DNA from: CAZJVD01 sp964549505
GTDB taxonomy: Bacteria; Bdellovibrionota; UBA1018; CAZJVD01
DNA: 64,000 bases
Direction of reading: 5' to 3'
Assembly: GCA_964549505.1 (NCBI GenBank)
Contig: CAZJVD010000001.1
Span: 1 to 64,000, forward strand
Shown piece by piece: positions 17,676 to 26,128 of the stretch. Position 1 is the first letter of the stretch; the number at the start of each line of letters is the position of its first letter. The position numbers and the translations under genes are program-made. The notes beneath the pieces were generated by a model that was not told the DNA's origin, did not search any database, and saw only the letters and a program-made list of their open reading frames with translations.

Positions 17676-18637
17676 CGCACCACCGTCCGAGCCATTCCCG
17701 AACGATAGTCCATCTCCGGTTCGAAACCCATGACCTTGCGTGCTTTCTCACCTGAAAAAACCCAAAAGTCTGGAATCATCTCGCGAATCTTGTCGCGACT
17801 CACGCGTCCGTTGGGGTTGACCCTTTCGGAAAGCGCCGCTCCCCACATCGCAAATGTTTCCAAAAACCAGTTTGGCACTGGGATGCGCATCGGTCTCACA
17901 CCCAGGTGTTCTCCCACCACCGCAAAGAAGTCATTGGAACTGATGCAGTCTTTTCCGACGAGATGAAAGATCTCCCCACTCGGTGCTGGATGCGTGACGG
18001 ACATCACGAGACCGCGCACGAGGTCCTCGACGAAAATCGCACTATAATATTTCTGGCGTGACTCAGACTTACCGATGAAACGGATCGCAAAGCCGGCGCG
18101 CACAAGCTTGATCAGTTTCGCAACATCCTGGTCGCCGGGACCATAGACAATCGGTGGTCGAAGGATCGTGACATGGGTTTTGGACCGAGCCCCGAGCACC
18201 ACCGTCTCAGCACGCAGCTTCGACTGGCCATAGTACGAAACAGGCTCGGGCGATGCTTCCTCCGTCTTAGCGACAAACGTTCGGGAAGGCCCGGAGGCCG
18301 CACAACTCGAAACAAAAACAAAGCGAGGTACACCCGCCGCGACGGTCGCCTCGAGCACGCTCGCCGTCCCACCCACGTTAGCGGAATCGAAAGCTGCCTG
18401 CGAACGAGCAAACAATACTCCGGCCAGATGAACGACAGCGTCGTGACCTTGAAGCCCCCAACCCCCCGGCTCAGGTTTCACAAGATCGCCGGTCACGAGT
18501 TTCAGGGAAGGGTGTGCGGGTACGGTCAGGCGTTTAGGATCGCGTACGAGTGCCGTGACCTGCCAACCCTGATCCAAGACCTTCTTAAGAAACGCTGTGC
18601 CGATAAAACCCGTAGCACCTGTGAGAAAGATTTTCAT
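17672..18637 (-). CDS. NAD(P)-dependent epimerase/dehydratase-type SDR
   Basis: A 321-residue extended short-chain dehydrogenase. The dinucleotide-binding motif GATGFIG is at residues 7-13, and a YxxxK active site is visible (YYGQSKLRAE) after FVFVSSCAASGPS. It resembles the NDUFA9-like/complex I-intermediate-associated atypical SDRs as well as sugar-nucleotide epimerases; substrate cannot be read. It begins the operon with the two M16 genes (four-base overlap). The 42-base gap to the divergent MBL-fold gene must contain both promoters. Confidence 0.85.
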   Translation of the reverse strand: MKIFLTGATGFIGTAFLKKVLDQGWQVTALVRDPKRLTVPAHPSLKLVTGDLVKPEPGGWGLQGHDAVVHLAGVLFARSQAAFDSANVGGTASVLEATVAAGVPRFVFVSSCAASGPSRTFVAKTEEASPEPVSYYGQSKLRAETVVLGARSKTHVTILRPPIVYGPGDQDVAKLIKLVRAGFAIRFIGKSESRQKYYSAIFVEDLVRGLVMSVTHPAPSGEIFHLVGKDCISSNDFFAVVGEHLGVRPMRIPVPNWFLETFAMWGAALSERVNPNGRVSRDKIREMIPDFWVFSGEKARKVMGFEPEMDYRSGMARTVVR

Positions 18638-18679
18638 ATGAGGACATGCCCTTGAGTTTCGAATATAAATCGTTAACAG

Positions 18680-19447
18680 ATGTTGCGCACCACAATCTTA
18701 GGCTCGGGTACCTCAAGCGGCGTGCCGTTGATCCGGTGCCAGTGCGCCGTCTGCCGCTCGAAAAATCCTAAGAACAATCGGCTACGGGCTTCGATCTGGA
18801 TCACGCACGGAAAGAAGAGCGTTTTGATCGATGTGTCTCCCGATTTTCGAACGCAGGCTTTACGCCACGAGATCCCGCACTTGGACGCTGTTTTGCTCAC
18901 ACACCCCCACTTCGATCACATCGGTGGGATCGAGGAACTTCGCAGCTACAACTATATTCAGAACGCCCGCATCCCCGTTTACGGAAGTCGCTGGACACGG
19001 ACCGAGATCCAGAAGCGCTACCATTACCTGTTCTCTAAGAAGCGTTACGAAGGTGGCGGCATTGCTCGCATCGATCTCCATCCGATCAAGGACTTCCATC
19101 CCATCACCATTGGATCACTCCGGTTCCTTCCGATCCCCTACCCCCACGGATCGAACACGAGTCTAGGGTTTCGCTATGGAAATACAGCCTATATTCCTGA
19201 CTGTAGTAGTCTGCCCAAAGCGGCTCTGGACCGCCTGCAGGACCTCGATCATCTGATTTTGGACTGCATCCAGCTCAAACCTCATCGAACACACTTGAAC
19301 TTGGAAGCTGCGCTGGACTGGGCTAAAAGAATCGGAGCACGAAAGACATATCTGACCCACTTGGGCCACGCTTTTGACTACGCTTCTTGGAACCGCAAGT
19401 TACCCAAGAAGATCGAGCTGGCTTACGACGGTCAGGTGATCCGTTAA
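18680..19447 (+). CDS. MBL-fold hydrolase, PhnP-like phosphodiesterase
   Basis: A 255-residue metallo-beta-lactamase-fold protein. The N-terminus GSGTSSGVPLIRCQCAVC is the PhnP/YycJ-type signature, with Cys residues that form a structural zinc site in PhnP. The catalytic motif is THPHFDHIGG, followed later by single His and Asp ligands (YPHGSN, PDCSS, LTHLGHA). PhnP hydrolyses phosphoribosyl 1,2-cyclic phosphate, but no phosphonate genes are nearby, so the actual substrate may be another cyclic phosphodiester or tRNA-like molecule. Same strand as ald, 37 bases ahead. Confidence 0.85.
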   Translation: MLRTTILGSGTSSGVPLIRCQCAVCRSKNPKNNRLRASIWITHGKKSVLIDVSPDFRTQALRHEIPHLDAVLLTHPHFDHIGGIEELRSYNYIQNARIPVYGSRWTRTEIQKRYHYLFSKKRYEGGGIARIDLHPIKDFHPITIGSLRFLPIPYPHGSNTSLGFRYGNTAYIPDCSSLPKAALDRLQDLDHLILDCIQLKPHRTHLNLEAALDWAKRIGARKTYLTHLGHAFDYASWNRKLPKKIELAYDGQVIR

Positions 19448-19484
19448 AGAAACCGCATCGTGCATATACGGAGGAAGGAAAAAA

Positions 19485-20591
19485 ATGATTATTGGCGTTC
19501 CAAAGGAAATTAAGAACAAAGAAAACCGCGTTGGGCTCGTGGTTGCTGGAGTTCGGGCATGCACGCAGCACGGTCATTCTGTGTTCGTTCAATCGAACGC
19601 CGGAATGGGTGTGGGAATTTCTGACGACGATTACGCACGCGCTGGTGCGAAGATCGTCGAGACCGCTCGCGAAGTTTATCAAAAAGCCGAAATGATTGTT
19701 AAGGTGAAGGAACCGCTTCCCGAAGAATACGAACTTCTTCGTGAAGGTCAGATTCTTTACACATACCTGCATCTCGCTGCAGAAGAGCGCCTCACGAAAG
19801 CGCTTCTCGACCGACGTATCGTCGGGATTGCATACGAAACGATTCAAACGAAAGATGGCGGCCTGCCGTTACTCGCACCCATGAGTGCTGTCGCTGGAAG
19901 AATGGCGACCCAGATTGCAGCAACCTACCTGCAACGCGATCATGGCGGAAAAGGTATTCTGCTCGGTGGTGTCACCGGCGTGGACCGCGCAAAATGCGTC
20001 GTTCTCGGTGGCGGAACAGTCGGGATCAATTCTGCGAAGATGGCGGTCGGTTTGGGCGCGAAGGTCACGATCTTCGACGTCAACATGAACCGCTTAGACT
20101 ACTTGTCAGATATTTTCGGAAACGAAGTCACGACACTCTATTCAAACAGCGAACAGATCGAACGTTCGGTAGCGGAAGCTGATCTTGTGATCGGTGCCGT
20201 TCTTGTTCCGGGCGCGAAAGCTCCGAAACTCGTCAACCGCGAGATGATCTCGGCCATGCCGGCCGGCGGTGTGGTCGTGGATGTGGCTGTGGATCAGGGC
20301 GGTTGCATCGAAACCTGTCGCCCGACCAGTCACGAGCATCCGACGTACATTGTAGACGGCGTGACGCATTATGCTGTTCCCAACATGCCAGGTGCCGTTC
20401 CGCACACGTCGACGTATGCACTGACGAACGTCACGCTTCGGTATGCGCTTCAGATCGCAGATCTGGGCTGGAAAGACGCTGTTCGAAATGATCAGGCCTT
20501 GTTTAAGGGCGTCAACCTCTGCATCGGAAAATTGACGTACCGTCAGGTCGCCGAGGATCTCGGACTTCCATACACCCCACTTGAACTTTAG
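19485..20591 (+). CDS. ald: alanine dehydrogenase
   Basis: Oxidative deamination of L-alanine to pyruvate and ammonia with NAD. The 368-residue protein starts MIIGVPKEIKNKENRVGL, the family N-terminus with the pyruvate-binding Arg, and contains the Rossmann motif VLGGGTVGINSAKMA and the NMPGAVPHTSTYALTN block near the C-terminus. A strong ribosome binding site (GGAGGAAGG) precedes the ATG. In amino-acid-fed bacteria this enzyme channels alanine into central metabolism. One base after its stop lies a 51-base perfect palindrome. Confidence 0.97.
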   Translation: MIIGVPKEIKNKENRVGLVVAGVRACTQHGHSVFVQSNAGMGVGISDDDYARAGAKIVETAREVYQKAEMIVKVKEPLPEEYELLREGQILYTYLHLAAEERLTKALLDRRIVGIAYETIQTKDGGLPLLAPMSAVAGRMATQIAATYLQRDHGGKGILLGGVTGVDRAKCVVLGGGTVGINSAKMAVGLGAKVTIFDVNMNRLDYLSDIFGNEVTTLYSNSEQIERSVAEADLVIGAVLVPGAKAPKLVNREMISAMPAGGVVVDVAVDQGGCIETCRPTSHEHPTYIVDGVTHYAVPNMPGAVPHTSTYALTNVTLRYALQIADLGWKDAVRNDQALFKGVNLCIGKLTYRQVAEDLGLPYTPLEL

Positions 20592-20592
20592 C

Positions 20593-20643
20593 GTGCGGAC
20601 CACCTTTCGTGGATGCGCCGCATCCACGAAAGGTGGTCCGCAC
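20593..20643. repeat. 51-base perfect palindrome (REP-like)
   Basis: Two 25-base arms pair perfectly around a single central base at 20618. The arm begins GTGCGGACCACCTTTCGTGG and ends ATGCG. It starts one base after the ald stop codon. The same 25-base arm forms the outer part of a longer palindrome at 41921-42028. No T-tract follows on either strand, so it is not a classical intrinsic terminator, although the hairpin may still affect RNA ends. No transposase is adjacent. Confidence 0.9.
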
Positions 20644-20659
20644 ATGCTAGAATAGAAGC

Positions 20660-21220
20660 GTGGCTGAAGAGAAAAAAGAAGAAGGCGCCGCGGAGAAACC
20701 GAAGGGCCCGGGTCTTGGACTCGCAACCATTCTCGGTGCGTTGAACGCATTGATCTTGCTCGCAGCGGTCGGCGTCACGGTCTACACGAAGATTCTCTAC
20801 AAGCCTGTTCCGATCACAGAGAAGGACGAGCGCGAGAGCATCAAGAAGAAAGCCGAAACGCTTGAGAGCGATTCGCCTCGCGGAGCAATCGAGTTCAAAT
20901 CATTCACGACCAATATCAAAGCCACGAAACTACCGCCAAAAGTGGGCGCACCGCCCGACCAAGACGGATTGCATCTCCACTATGCGACCATCTCGATGGT
21001 GCTTGAAACGCGCGCGCAGGGTGGCGAAGCGACTTTCGAAGAAGTTCGGCCCAAGTTCATGGACTTACTGATCCAGCTTCTTGGAAAAAAATCGATGGAA
21101 GAACTCGGATCGGTTCAAGGGCGCTTTGTTCTACGAAACGAGATCCTCGACCTCGCCAACACGCTCTTAGGCGAGCCGTTTGTCACGAACGTTTTCTTTT
21201 CCGAGTTTCTCGTTAACTGA
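20660..21220 (+). CDS. fliL: FliL-family flagellar basal body-associated protein
   Basis: A 186-residue membrane protein starting at GTG. A charged N-terminus (MAEEKKEEGAAEKPKGPGLG) is followed by one helix at about residues 22-43 and a periplasmic domain ending QGRFVLRNEILDLANTLLGE plus VFFSEFLVN, the FliL C-terminal pattern. FliL supports stator engagement at the motor. No other flagellar gene is in the window, so this is an isolated copy; some Bdellovibrio relatives have more than one FliL. The family call is confident, the exact orthology less so. Confidence 0.8.
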   Translation: MAEEKKEEGAAEKPKGPGLGLATILGALNALILLAAVGVTVYTKILYKPVPITEKDERESIKKKAETLESDSPRGAIEFKSFTTNIKATKLPPKVGAPPDQDGLHLHYATISMVLETRAQGGEATFEEVRPKFMDLLIQLLGKKSMEELGSVQGRFVLRNEILDLANTLLGEPFVTNVFFSEFLVN

Positions 21221-21240
21221 GTAGGTTAGCGCTTAGTAGC

Positions 21241-23082
21241 TTAGCGTTTCTGGGCTTCCTGCAGACGACGCGCGAGCGTGTCCTCAATGGTTCTCAGTGT
21301 GTTCAATGACTCACCCATATCTGTCCGACCGTGATCGTGTACGTTGAACAGAACACTACCCCGATCGTCCTTTGCCAAAAGATAGGCGTCGCCCACCGCA
21401 CGAATCATCTGACCGAGCTCCTCTTGAAAGGCAGCGGCTTCCGTCAGATCACCCGAAATACTAATCCGATCAAAAGTCGCTAGCGCGACACGCTCTAACC
21501 AAGTCACAACCGAGTAATGAGACAGCGTTCGATCCGAAGTCGGTGACCCACAGTTACCACAACGACTCTCTATGAGATTGTACCGACCGTCCTTCGCATC
21601 CAAAAATCGAATGGCAGCCGGGATCCATCGCCGGGAAACCGGAAGGCCTCCGCACCAGTCCACCCCACCGAACGCATAGGTCGCGAGTTCGATGTTACTT
21701 TCAGAATCGACGATCGACGGATCCGGCAAGGCGGACACCGCCTCCACATACACCCTGCTGATGATAGCTGCGAGCTTCTTCGTGTCATTTGAATCCGACG
21801 AACCGGACAGCGAACCGGGACGGATCGTTTGACTGACCATGAAAGCGGCACGTGCACGGTCCACCATCTCCTGCGGTTGTACAATCGCCATCAACTTCAG
21901 CGTGTCTTGGCGCAACCGAGAAAAAAGCTCGATCTGATCCGTGGGAAAACATTTGAGAACCGATTTTGTAAAATCAGACCCGGCCTTGCCTGCCTCCATT
22001 TGCGAAGTGACGCACTCATAGATCTCGTCATTTGCTAAGGTCGAGATCGTCTGCTGCGACACGATATCGAGGTAACCACGGTCTCGGAATACGTCAAAAA
22101 GCTCGGCCTTGCGGTCGACTGGAATCACATGCAAAGCCCGCAACAAACTTTGCTCGAGCACGACGGTGTATTGAGAAGGTTGTACAGATATCGTCGCTGA
22201 GGGAAGCTTTGCCAATTGCGCGATCGAACGAAAGAGCGGCAACACGTACCGAGCGAGCCAGTTCGGGTCGCCTATCGAAACGAGTTCCATAAGAAAACCG
22301 ATACCATTAACGATACCGACACTCTCCTCTTGATCGAAAAATCCGGAGGGTGGAGAGTTGATCGAACGAGCAAGATCTGCATGAACCTCTACAACGAAGC
22401 CCTCGAGTTCGGATGCCTCACCGCGTGCTACCCATTGCACCTTACTGTTCATGCGGTCGTAGTACATCTGTCGGAAAGTCGGTCGAAAGTCCGGGTCCGT
22501 TGAAGCGTTAAATACATCGCGTAGGTTCGCAAGCGTGTAGGGGACAGGGCCTGGCGGTTGGATCTTGGATCCGATCTGGATCAGACCATGCCGCACAAGA
22601 TCGCTGTGTTTCTGAGCCGGCAGCGCTTTGTTTGCAACAATAGCCTTAACAAGAATCACGAGTTGCTGGTGACCTCGCTCAAAAGCAGTGTGCGACACCG
22701 TACTCGGCTCAAAGGCGCCGAGAACCAACATGGCATTAAGGAGAATTTCGTAAGAGTCGCCATTGTCGCCAAGACTCTCGACCTCGATTTTACTGCGCGC
22801 ATCGATCGCATCGATAATCTTGTTCGCGGTTGTATCGGAAATCTGTTCATACTGCCGGTACGCTGTCGTATCGAGCAACTCCCGGATCGATGCGAGCGCC
22901 TCGATCTTGTTACTGTCGAAGTAAGCATCGATATTTGGAATGAGTTTCTGGATTTCAGCATCGCATGTATTCCCGGAGGTCGAAGCCGGACCTTCGATCA
23001 CAGCCTGCGACAGCCCCTGAAAACCAAAGAAGAAAACCGACATGAAAACAGCAACCCGTGTACTCATATTGCTAAGCGTCAT
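21241..23082 (-). CDS. large exported protein of unknown function
   Basis: A 613-residue protein with a signal peptide (about MSTRVAVFMSVFFFGFQGLSQA). The start could be the first ATG or the sixth codon (23067). The mature part looks almost entirely alpha-helical, with repeated short helices as in armadillo or HEAT-like folds (for example ASIRELLDTTAYRQY, IVNGIGFLMELVSI, LARYVLPLFRSIAQLAKL). A late CGNCG motif (RCGNCGSPTSD) and other paired Cys suggest disulphides or metal. No family recognised. It stands alone, convergent with fliL and with an 82-base gap after the kinase pair. Confidence 0.7.
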   Translation of the reverse strand: MTLSNMSTRVAVFMSVFFFGFQGLSQAVIEGPASTSGNTCDAEIQKLIPNIDAYFDSNKIEALASIRELLDTTAYRQYEQISDTTANKIIDAIDARSKIEVESLGDNGDSYEILLNAMLVLGAFEPSTVSHTAFERGHQQLVILVKAIVANKALPAQKHSDLVRHGLIQIGSKIQPPGPVPYTLANLRDVFNASTDPDFRPTFRQMYYDRMNSKVQWVARGEASELEGFVVEVHADLARSINSPPSGFFDQEESVGIVNGIGFLMELVSIGDPNWLARYVLPLFRSIAQLAKLPSATISVQPSQYTVVLEQSLLRALHVIPVDRKAELFDVFRDRGYLDIVSQQTISTLANDEIYECVTSQMEAGKAGSDFTKSVLKCFPTDQIELFSRLRQDTLKLMAIVQPQEMVDRARAAFMVSQTIRPGSLSGSSDSNDTKKLAAIISRVYVEAVSALPDPSIVDSESNIELATYAFGGVDWCGGLPVSRRWIPAAIRFLDAKDGRYNLIESRCGNCGSPTSDRTLSHYSVVTWLERVALATFDRISISGDLTEAAAFQEELGQMIRAVGDAYLLAKDDRGSVLFNVHDHGRTDMGESLNTLRTIEDTLARRLQEAQKR

Positions 23083-23164
23083 AACTCACGCACACGCCAT
23101 CGTCAAGCGGTCTCCGACAAATGTCATCGGCTTCAACTCATTAAATTGATGGAGGGCGATCGCG

Positions 23165-23836
23165 TTACGAGCCCTGCTCGCGTTTCAGCATTTCTAAGCA
23201 CCCGCGGGCGCGACTCAGCACATGGGACTGATCGGCAGGACTCAGGGGGGATTCAGCGGTCACACGACCTTCGATCCAGGAGTCGAATTCTAAGAACGAC
23301 TTCGAAAGGTTCTCGAAACCATAACTCGCGCCCGTTCCCGCTACGCGATGGACGATCGCTTTGATCTCGATCAACGCTTTCTTTTCGGTCGGATCTTCTT
23401 CGAACTGCCGGACGGCCTTTTCCAGCCCGCTGATCCGCTCGGGAAAGGTCGCCACAAAATCGATGCGGAGAAGTGCCATCTCCACACGTTCAGCGAGTAC
23501 CGCTGGATCGAACGGCTTCTTGATCAATCCGTCCGCGCCGCGCCGAGCGACCGAGTCTTCGTCTTCCTGCGCCCGTGCTGTCAGCATGAGAACCACCGTG
23601 CGACGCGATTTTTCTTTGTCCTGCGCACGAATCGCCTCCAGCACCTGCCAGCCGTCTTTCTCCGGCATCATCACATCCAGGAGCACGAGACTGAACGGGC
23701 GCTTGCCCATGAACTCGATCGCTTCCTTGCCATTCTTTGCCCAGGAACTTTCGGCGTCGATTTTCCCCAGTTTGAACATCACGAGCTTTGCGATCGACTC
23801 GTCATCTTCGGCCAAGAGCACGCTGTGCTTCATCAA
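23165..23836 (-). CDS. response regulator with C-terminal HPt domain
   Basis: A 223-residue REC-HPt protein. The receiver is complete: acidic cluster E10-D11-D12, phosphoacceptor D54 (LVLLDVMMP) and the Lys before Pro in LIKKPFDP. Residues about 130-220 form a helical HPt domain with candidate phosphohistidine H163 in the HRVAGTGASYGF motif. The start overlaps the end of the preceding hybrid kinase gene by 35 bases, so the two are one phosphorelay unit: kinase to receiver to HPt, with the final output regulator not in view. Confidence 0.92.
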   Translation of the reverse strand: MMKHSVLLAEDDESIAKLVMFKLGKIDAESSWAKNGKEAIEFMGKRPFSLVLLDVMMPEKDGWQVLEAIRAQDKEKSRRTVVLMLTARAQEDEDSVARRGADGLIKKPFDPAVLAERVEMALLRIDFVATFPERISGLEKAVRQFEEDPTEKKALIEIKAIVHRVAGTGASYGFENLSKSFLEFDSWIEGRVTAESPLSPADQSHVLSRARGCLEMLKREQGS

Positions 23837-26126
23837 ATACCTCTTCTAAGATTTCATCGATTCCGCGCGACGCGATCACCGTACGGTGCGCACCGAGACT
23901 GGAAAGTTCTTTCGTAACGACCGGGTCTTCGTGCTCCGTGATCATCACGACACGAAGATCAGAAAGCAGTGTTTCGCCACGAACCCACCTCAACAAGTCG
24001 GCTCCTGCAAGCTCTGGAAAATCGCTTTGAAAAACAGCAACACCGACGGTCTCCTCTTTGAGAACACGAAAGACTTCGTCACCATGGTCGGCTTGGACGA
24101 CCGGAAAGCCCGCCTCTTCTAATCCGCGACGGAGCAAGAAACGAACATCCGGGTTGCTGTGTACCAGCAACACGCGCGTGCGCGCGGAACTCATGACCGA
24201 CATGAGTGCGGCTTCGACCCGCGAACGCTTCAGCGGTCGCGTGAGAAAAGCACTCGCACCCTGACCAAACGCGCGCCCCACATCGCTCGGCAATCCCAGC
24301 GCAACGATCGGAGTTTCGGCTCCGACCAACGACCGCACTTCGTACATGATTTCGGAAAAACGGCCCTGATCGCCGGAAAAACTGAGCACGACAGCATGGA
24401 CGGACTTACTACCCTGGACACTCGAACGGACTAGGTCCAGGTTCGGTGCGACCTCGACGTCAACATCAAGATCCGCAAGAGACGTACTCGGGCTCATGAG
24501 CCAACTCTTGAGCGTCGCGCCCTCGGATGGCTCGGCATCCACGATCAGGACGCGCACGCGACGACGATCGGTGCGCGCGCCAGGGAGTCCAAAACCTAAA
24601 GCCCCTTGGGCTTCGCGCGACTCGACCGCCGCATGCGCTTGGACGGACGGAAGCCAAAACCCGAACGTACTTCCCTTCCCTTTTCCACTCTTGAAATCGA
24701 TGGTTCCGCCGTGTGCCTCGACAATACCTTTGGCGATCGTCAGCCCAAGCCCCGTACCGCCTTCTCGCGAAGTCAGCGCGCCCTGTGCACGAAAAAACTT
24801 TTCAAAAAGCTTGGCCTGCTCTTCTTCCGGAATCCCGAGACCCGTGTCTTCGACCTCGAGTCGGGCGCGCAGATTTTCCATCTGCGTTCGCATGACGACT
24901 TTGCCCTTTTCCGTATACTTGATCGCGTTTGAGAGAAGATTGAAAACGACTTGCGTGAGTCGGCGCCGGTCGACGTTCACGAGCACCACACCCGGCTGCG
25001 GAACAAAGCTGATCTTGAGACCTTTCTTCTTGGCCATGACTTCAAACGAAGCAAGCGCCTCTTTCGCAATCTCATTGAGATCGATTTGTTCGTGAACAAG
25101 CTGGATCCGATTGGATTCGAGCTTCACAACATCGAGCAAGTCGTTGATCAGACCCGTGAGCCGATCCACGTTCTGGTCCACAATCTGAAGAAACTCGCTC
25201 TGAGTCGGATCGATCGTACCCACATCACCCGACAGGATGAGTTTTACATACCCACCAATCGACGTCAGCGGCGTGCGCAACTCATGCGAAACGGTGCTCA
25301 TGAACTCGGACTTCATAGCGTCGAGTTTTTTCAAGTCCTCGACCATCTGTTCGATCGCGCTCGCCATCTGGTTGAACGTGCTTTGCAAAAATCCGATTTC
25401 GTTCCGACTCGTGACGGGAACACGCGCTGCAAGGTCACCGGACCGCGTGTTTTCGAGCGCACGCGTGAGGATACGAATCGGGCGAACAATGGCCGAGTGG
25501 AGATTCCACAAGATGAACATGAAACCGATGATCACGGCAAAGTTGACGGAAGCGAGAATGACATAGGAACGACGTTGGTGGCGCTTCTCTAACGTCTCGC
25601 GACTGGACAATAGCTCGTCGTGGAACTTGATCGCCGACTCGATCGCTGTTCGCACTTTGCGATGCATCTCGTCTTCTTCGGCCACTTTTCGAGCGGACGC
25701 CGATCGTGCCTTTAAAATCTTCTCTGCGGTAGCGAGCCAAGCCTTCTGAGCGTCCTGTAACTCCGTAAGGTAGGGTTGCGCGCCCGTAAATCCTTGGTCG
25801 GCCGCCGTGATCTTGTCGAACGTACTCTGGTAAACGCGCACGTCTTCACGATAGAGGATGATGTCGCGTTCAAGACCCACACGCGTGTAGTTCCAGAAGT
25901 CGATGCGCATACGGTAGAAGTCGCGCATGAGAAACTTGAGTTGGGAACTGGCGCTATGAACCTCGTTCACCCACGCCGTTGTGCCTTGAGAACGGTTCAG
26001 CTCACGAAAAAGAAAACCGACACTGAAAACCGAGAAAAGAAGAACGAACCCACCCGCAAGCAGGAACTGAAACCCCAGCGTACCCCTGTAGGAATTTCGT
26101 AAACCTCTAGGTTGATTTAGGGACAC
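23802..26126 (-). CDS. hybrid sensor histidine kinase with two degenerate receivers
   Basis: A 774-residue inner-membrane kinase. Helix 1 at about 21-42, a periplasmic four-helix-like sensor to 187, helix 2 at about 188-207, HAMP to 268, HisKA with H281 (STVSHELRTPLTS), HATPase with NLLSNAIKYTEKGK and GGTGLGLTIAKG. Two receiver-like domains follow (523-645 and 649-770), but the phosphoacceptor Asp is replaced by Ser582 in the first and Gln700 in the second, and the conserved Lys is missing in the second. Phosphate must therefore pass to another receiver, most likely the coupled REC-HPt protein encoded next. Confidence 0.92.
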   Translation of the reverse strand: MSLNQPRGLRNSYRGTLGFQFLLAGGFVLLFSVFSVGFLFRELNRSQGTTAWVNEVHSASSQLKFLMRDFYRMRIDFWNYTRVGLERDIILYREDVRVYQSTFDKITAADQGFTGAQPYLTELQDAQKAWLATAEKILKARSASARKVAEEDEMHRKVRTAIESAIKFHDELLSSRETLEKRHQRRSYVILASVNFAVIIGFMFILWNLHSAIVRPIRILTRALENTRSGDLAARVPVTSRNEIGFLQSTFNQMASAIEQMVEDLKKLDAMKSEFMSTVSHELRTPLTSIGGYVKLILSGDVGTIDPTQSEFLQIVDQNVDRLTGLINDLLDVVKLESNRIQLVHEQIDLNEIAKEALASFEVMAKKKGLKISFVPQPGVVLVNVDRRRLTQVVFNLLSNAIKYTEKGKVVMRTQMENLRARLEVEDTGLGIPEEEQAKLFEKFFRAQGALTSREGGTGLGLTIAKGIVEAHGGTIDFKSGKGKGSTFGFWLPSVQAHAAVESREAQGALGFGLPGARTDRRRVRVLIVDAEPSEGATLKSWLMSPSTSLADLDVDVEVAPNLDLVRSSVQGSKSVHAVVLSFSGDQGRFSEIMYEVRSLVGAETPIVALGLPSDVGRAFGQGASAFLTRPLKRSRVEAALMSVMSSARTRVLLVHSNPDVRFLLRRGLEEAGFPVVQADHGDEVFRVLKEETVGVAVFQSDFPELAGADLLRWVRGETLLSDLRVVMITEHEDPVVTKELSSLGAHRTVIASRGIDEILEEVFDEAQRALGRR

Positions 26127-26128
26127 TC

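Noticed and set aside
20593..20643. Palindrome after ald as an intrinsic terminator
   Set aside because: No T-tract on either side, the loop is a single base, and the arm recurs elsewhere, so a repeat element fits better.
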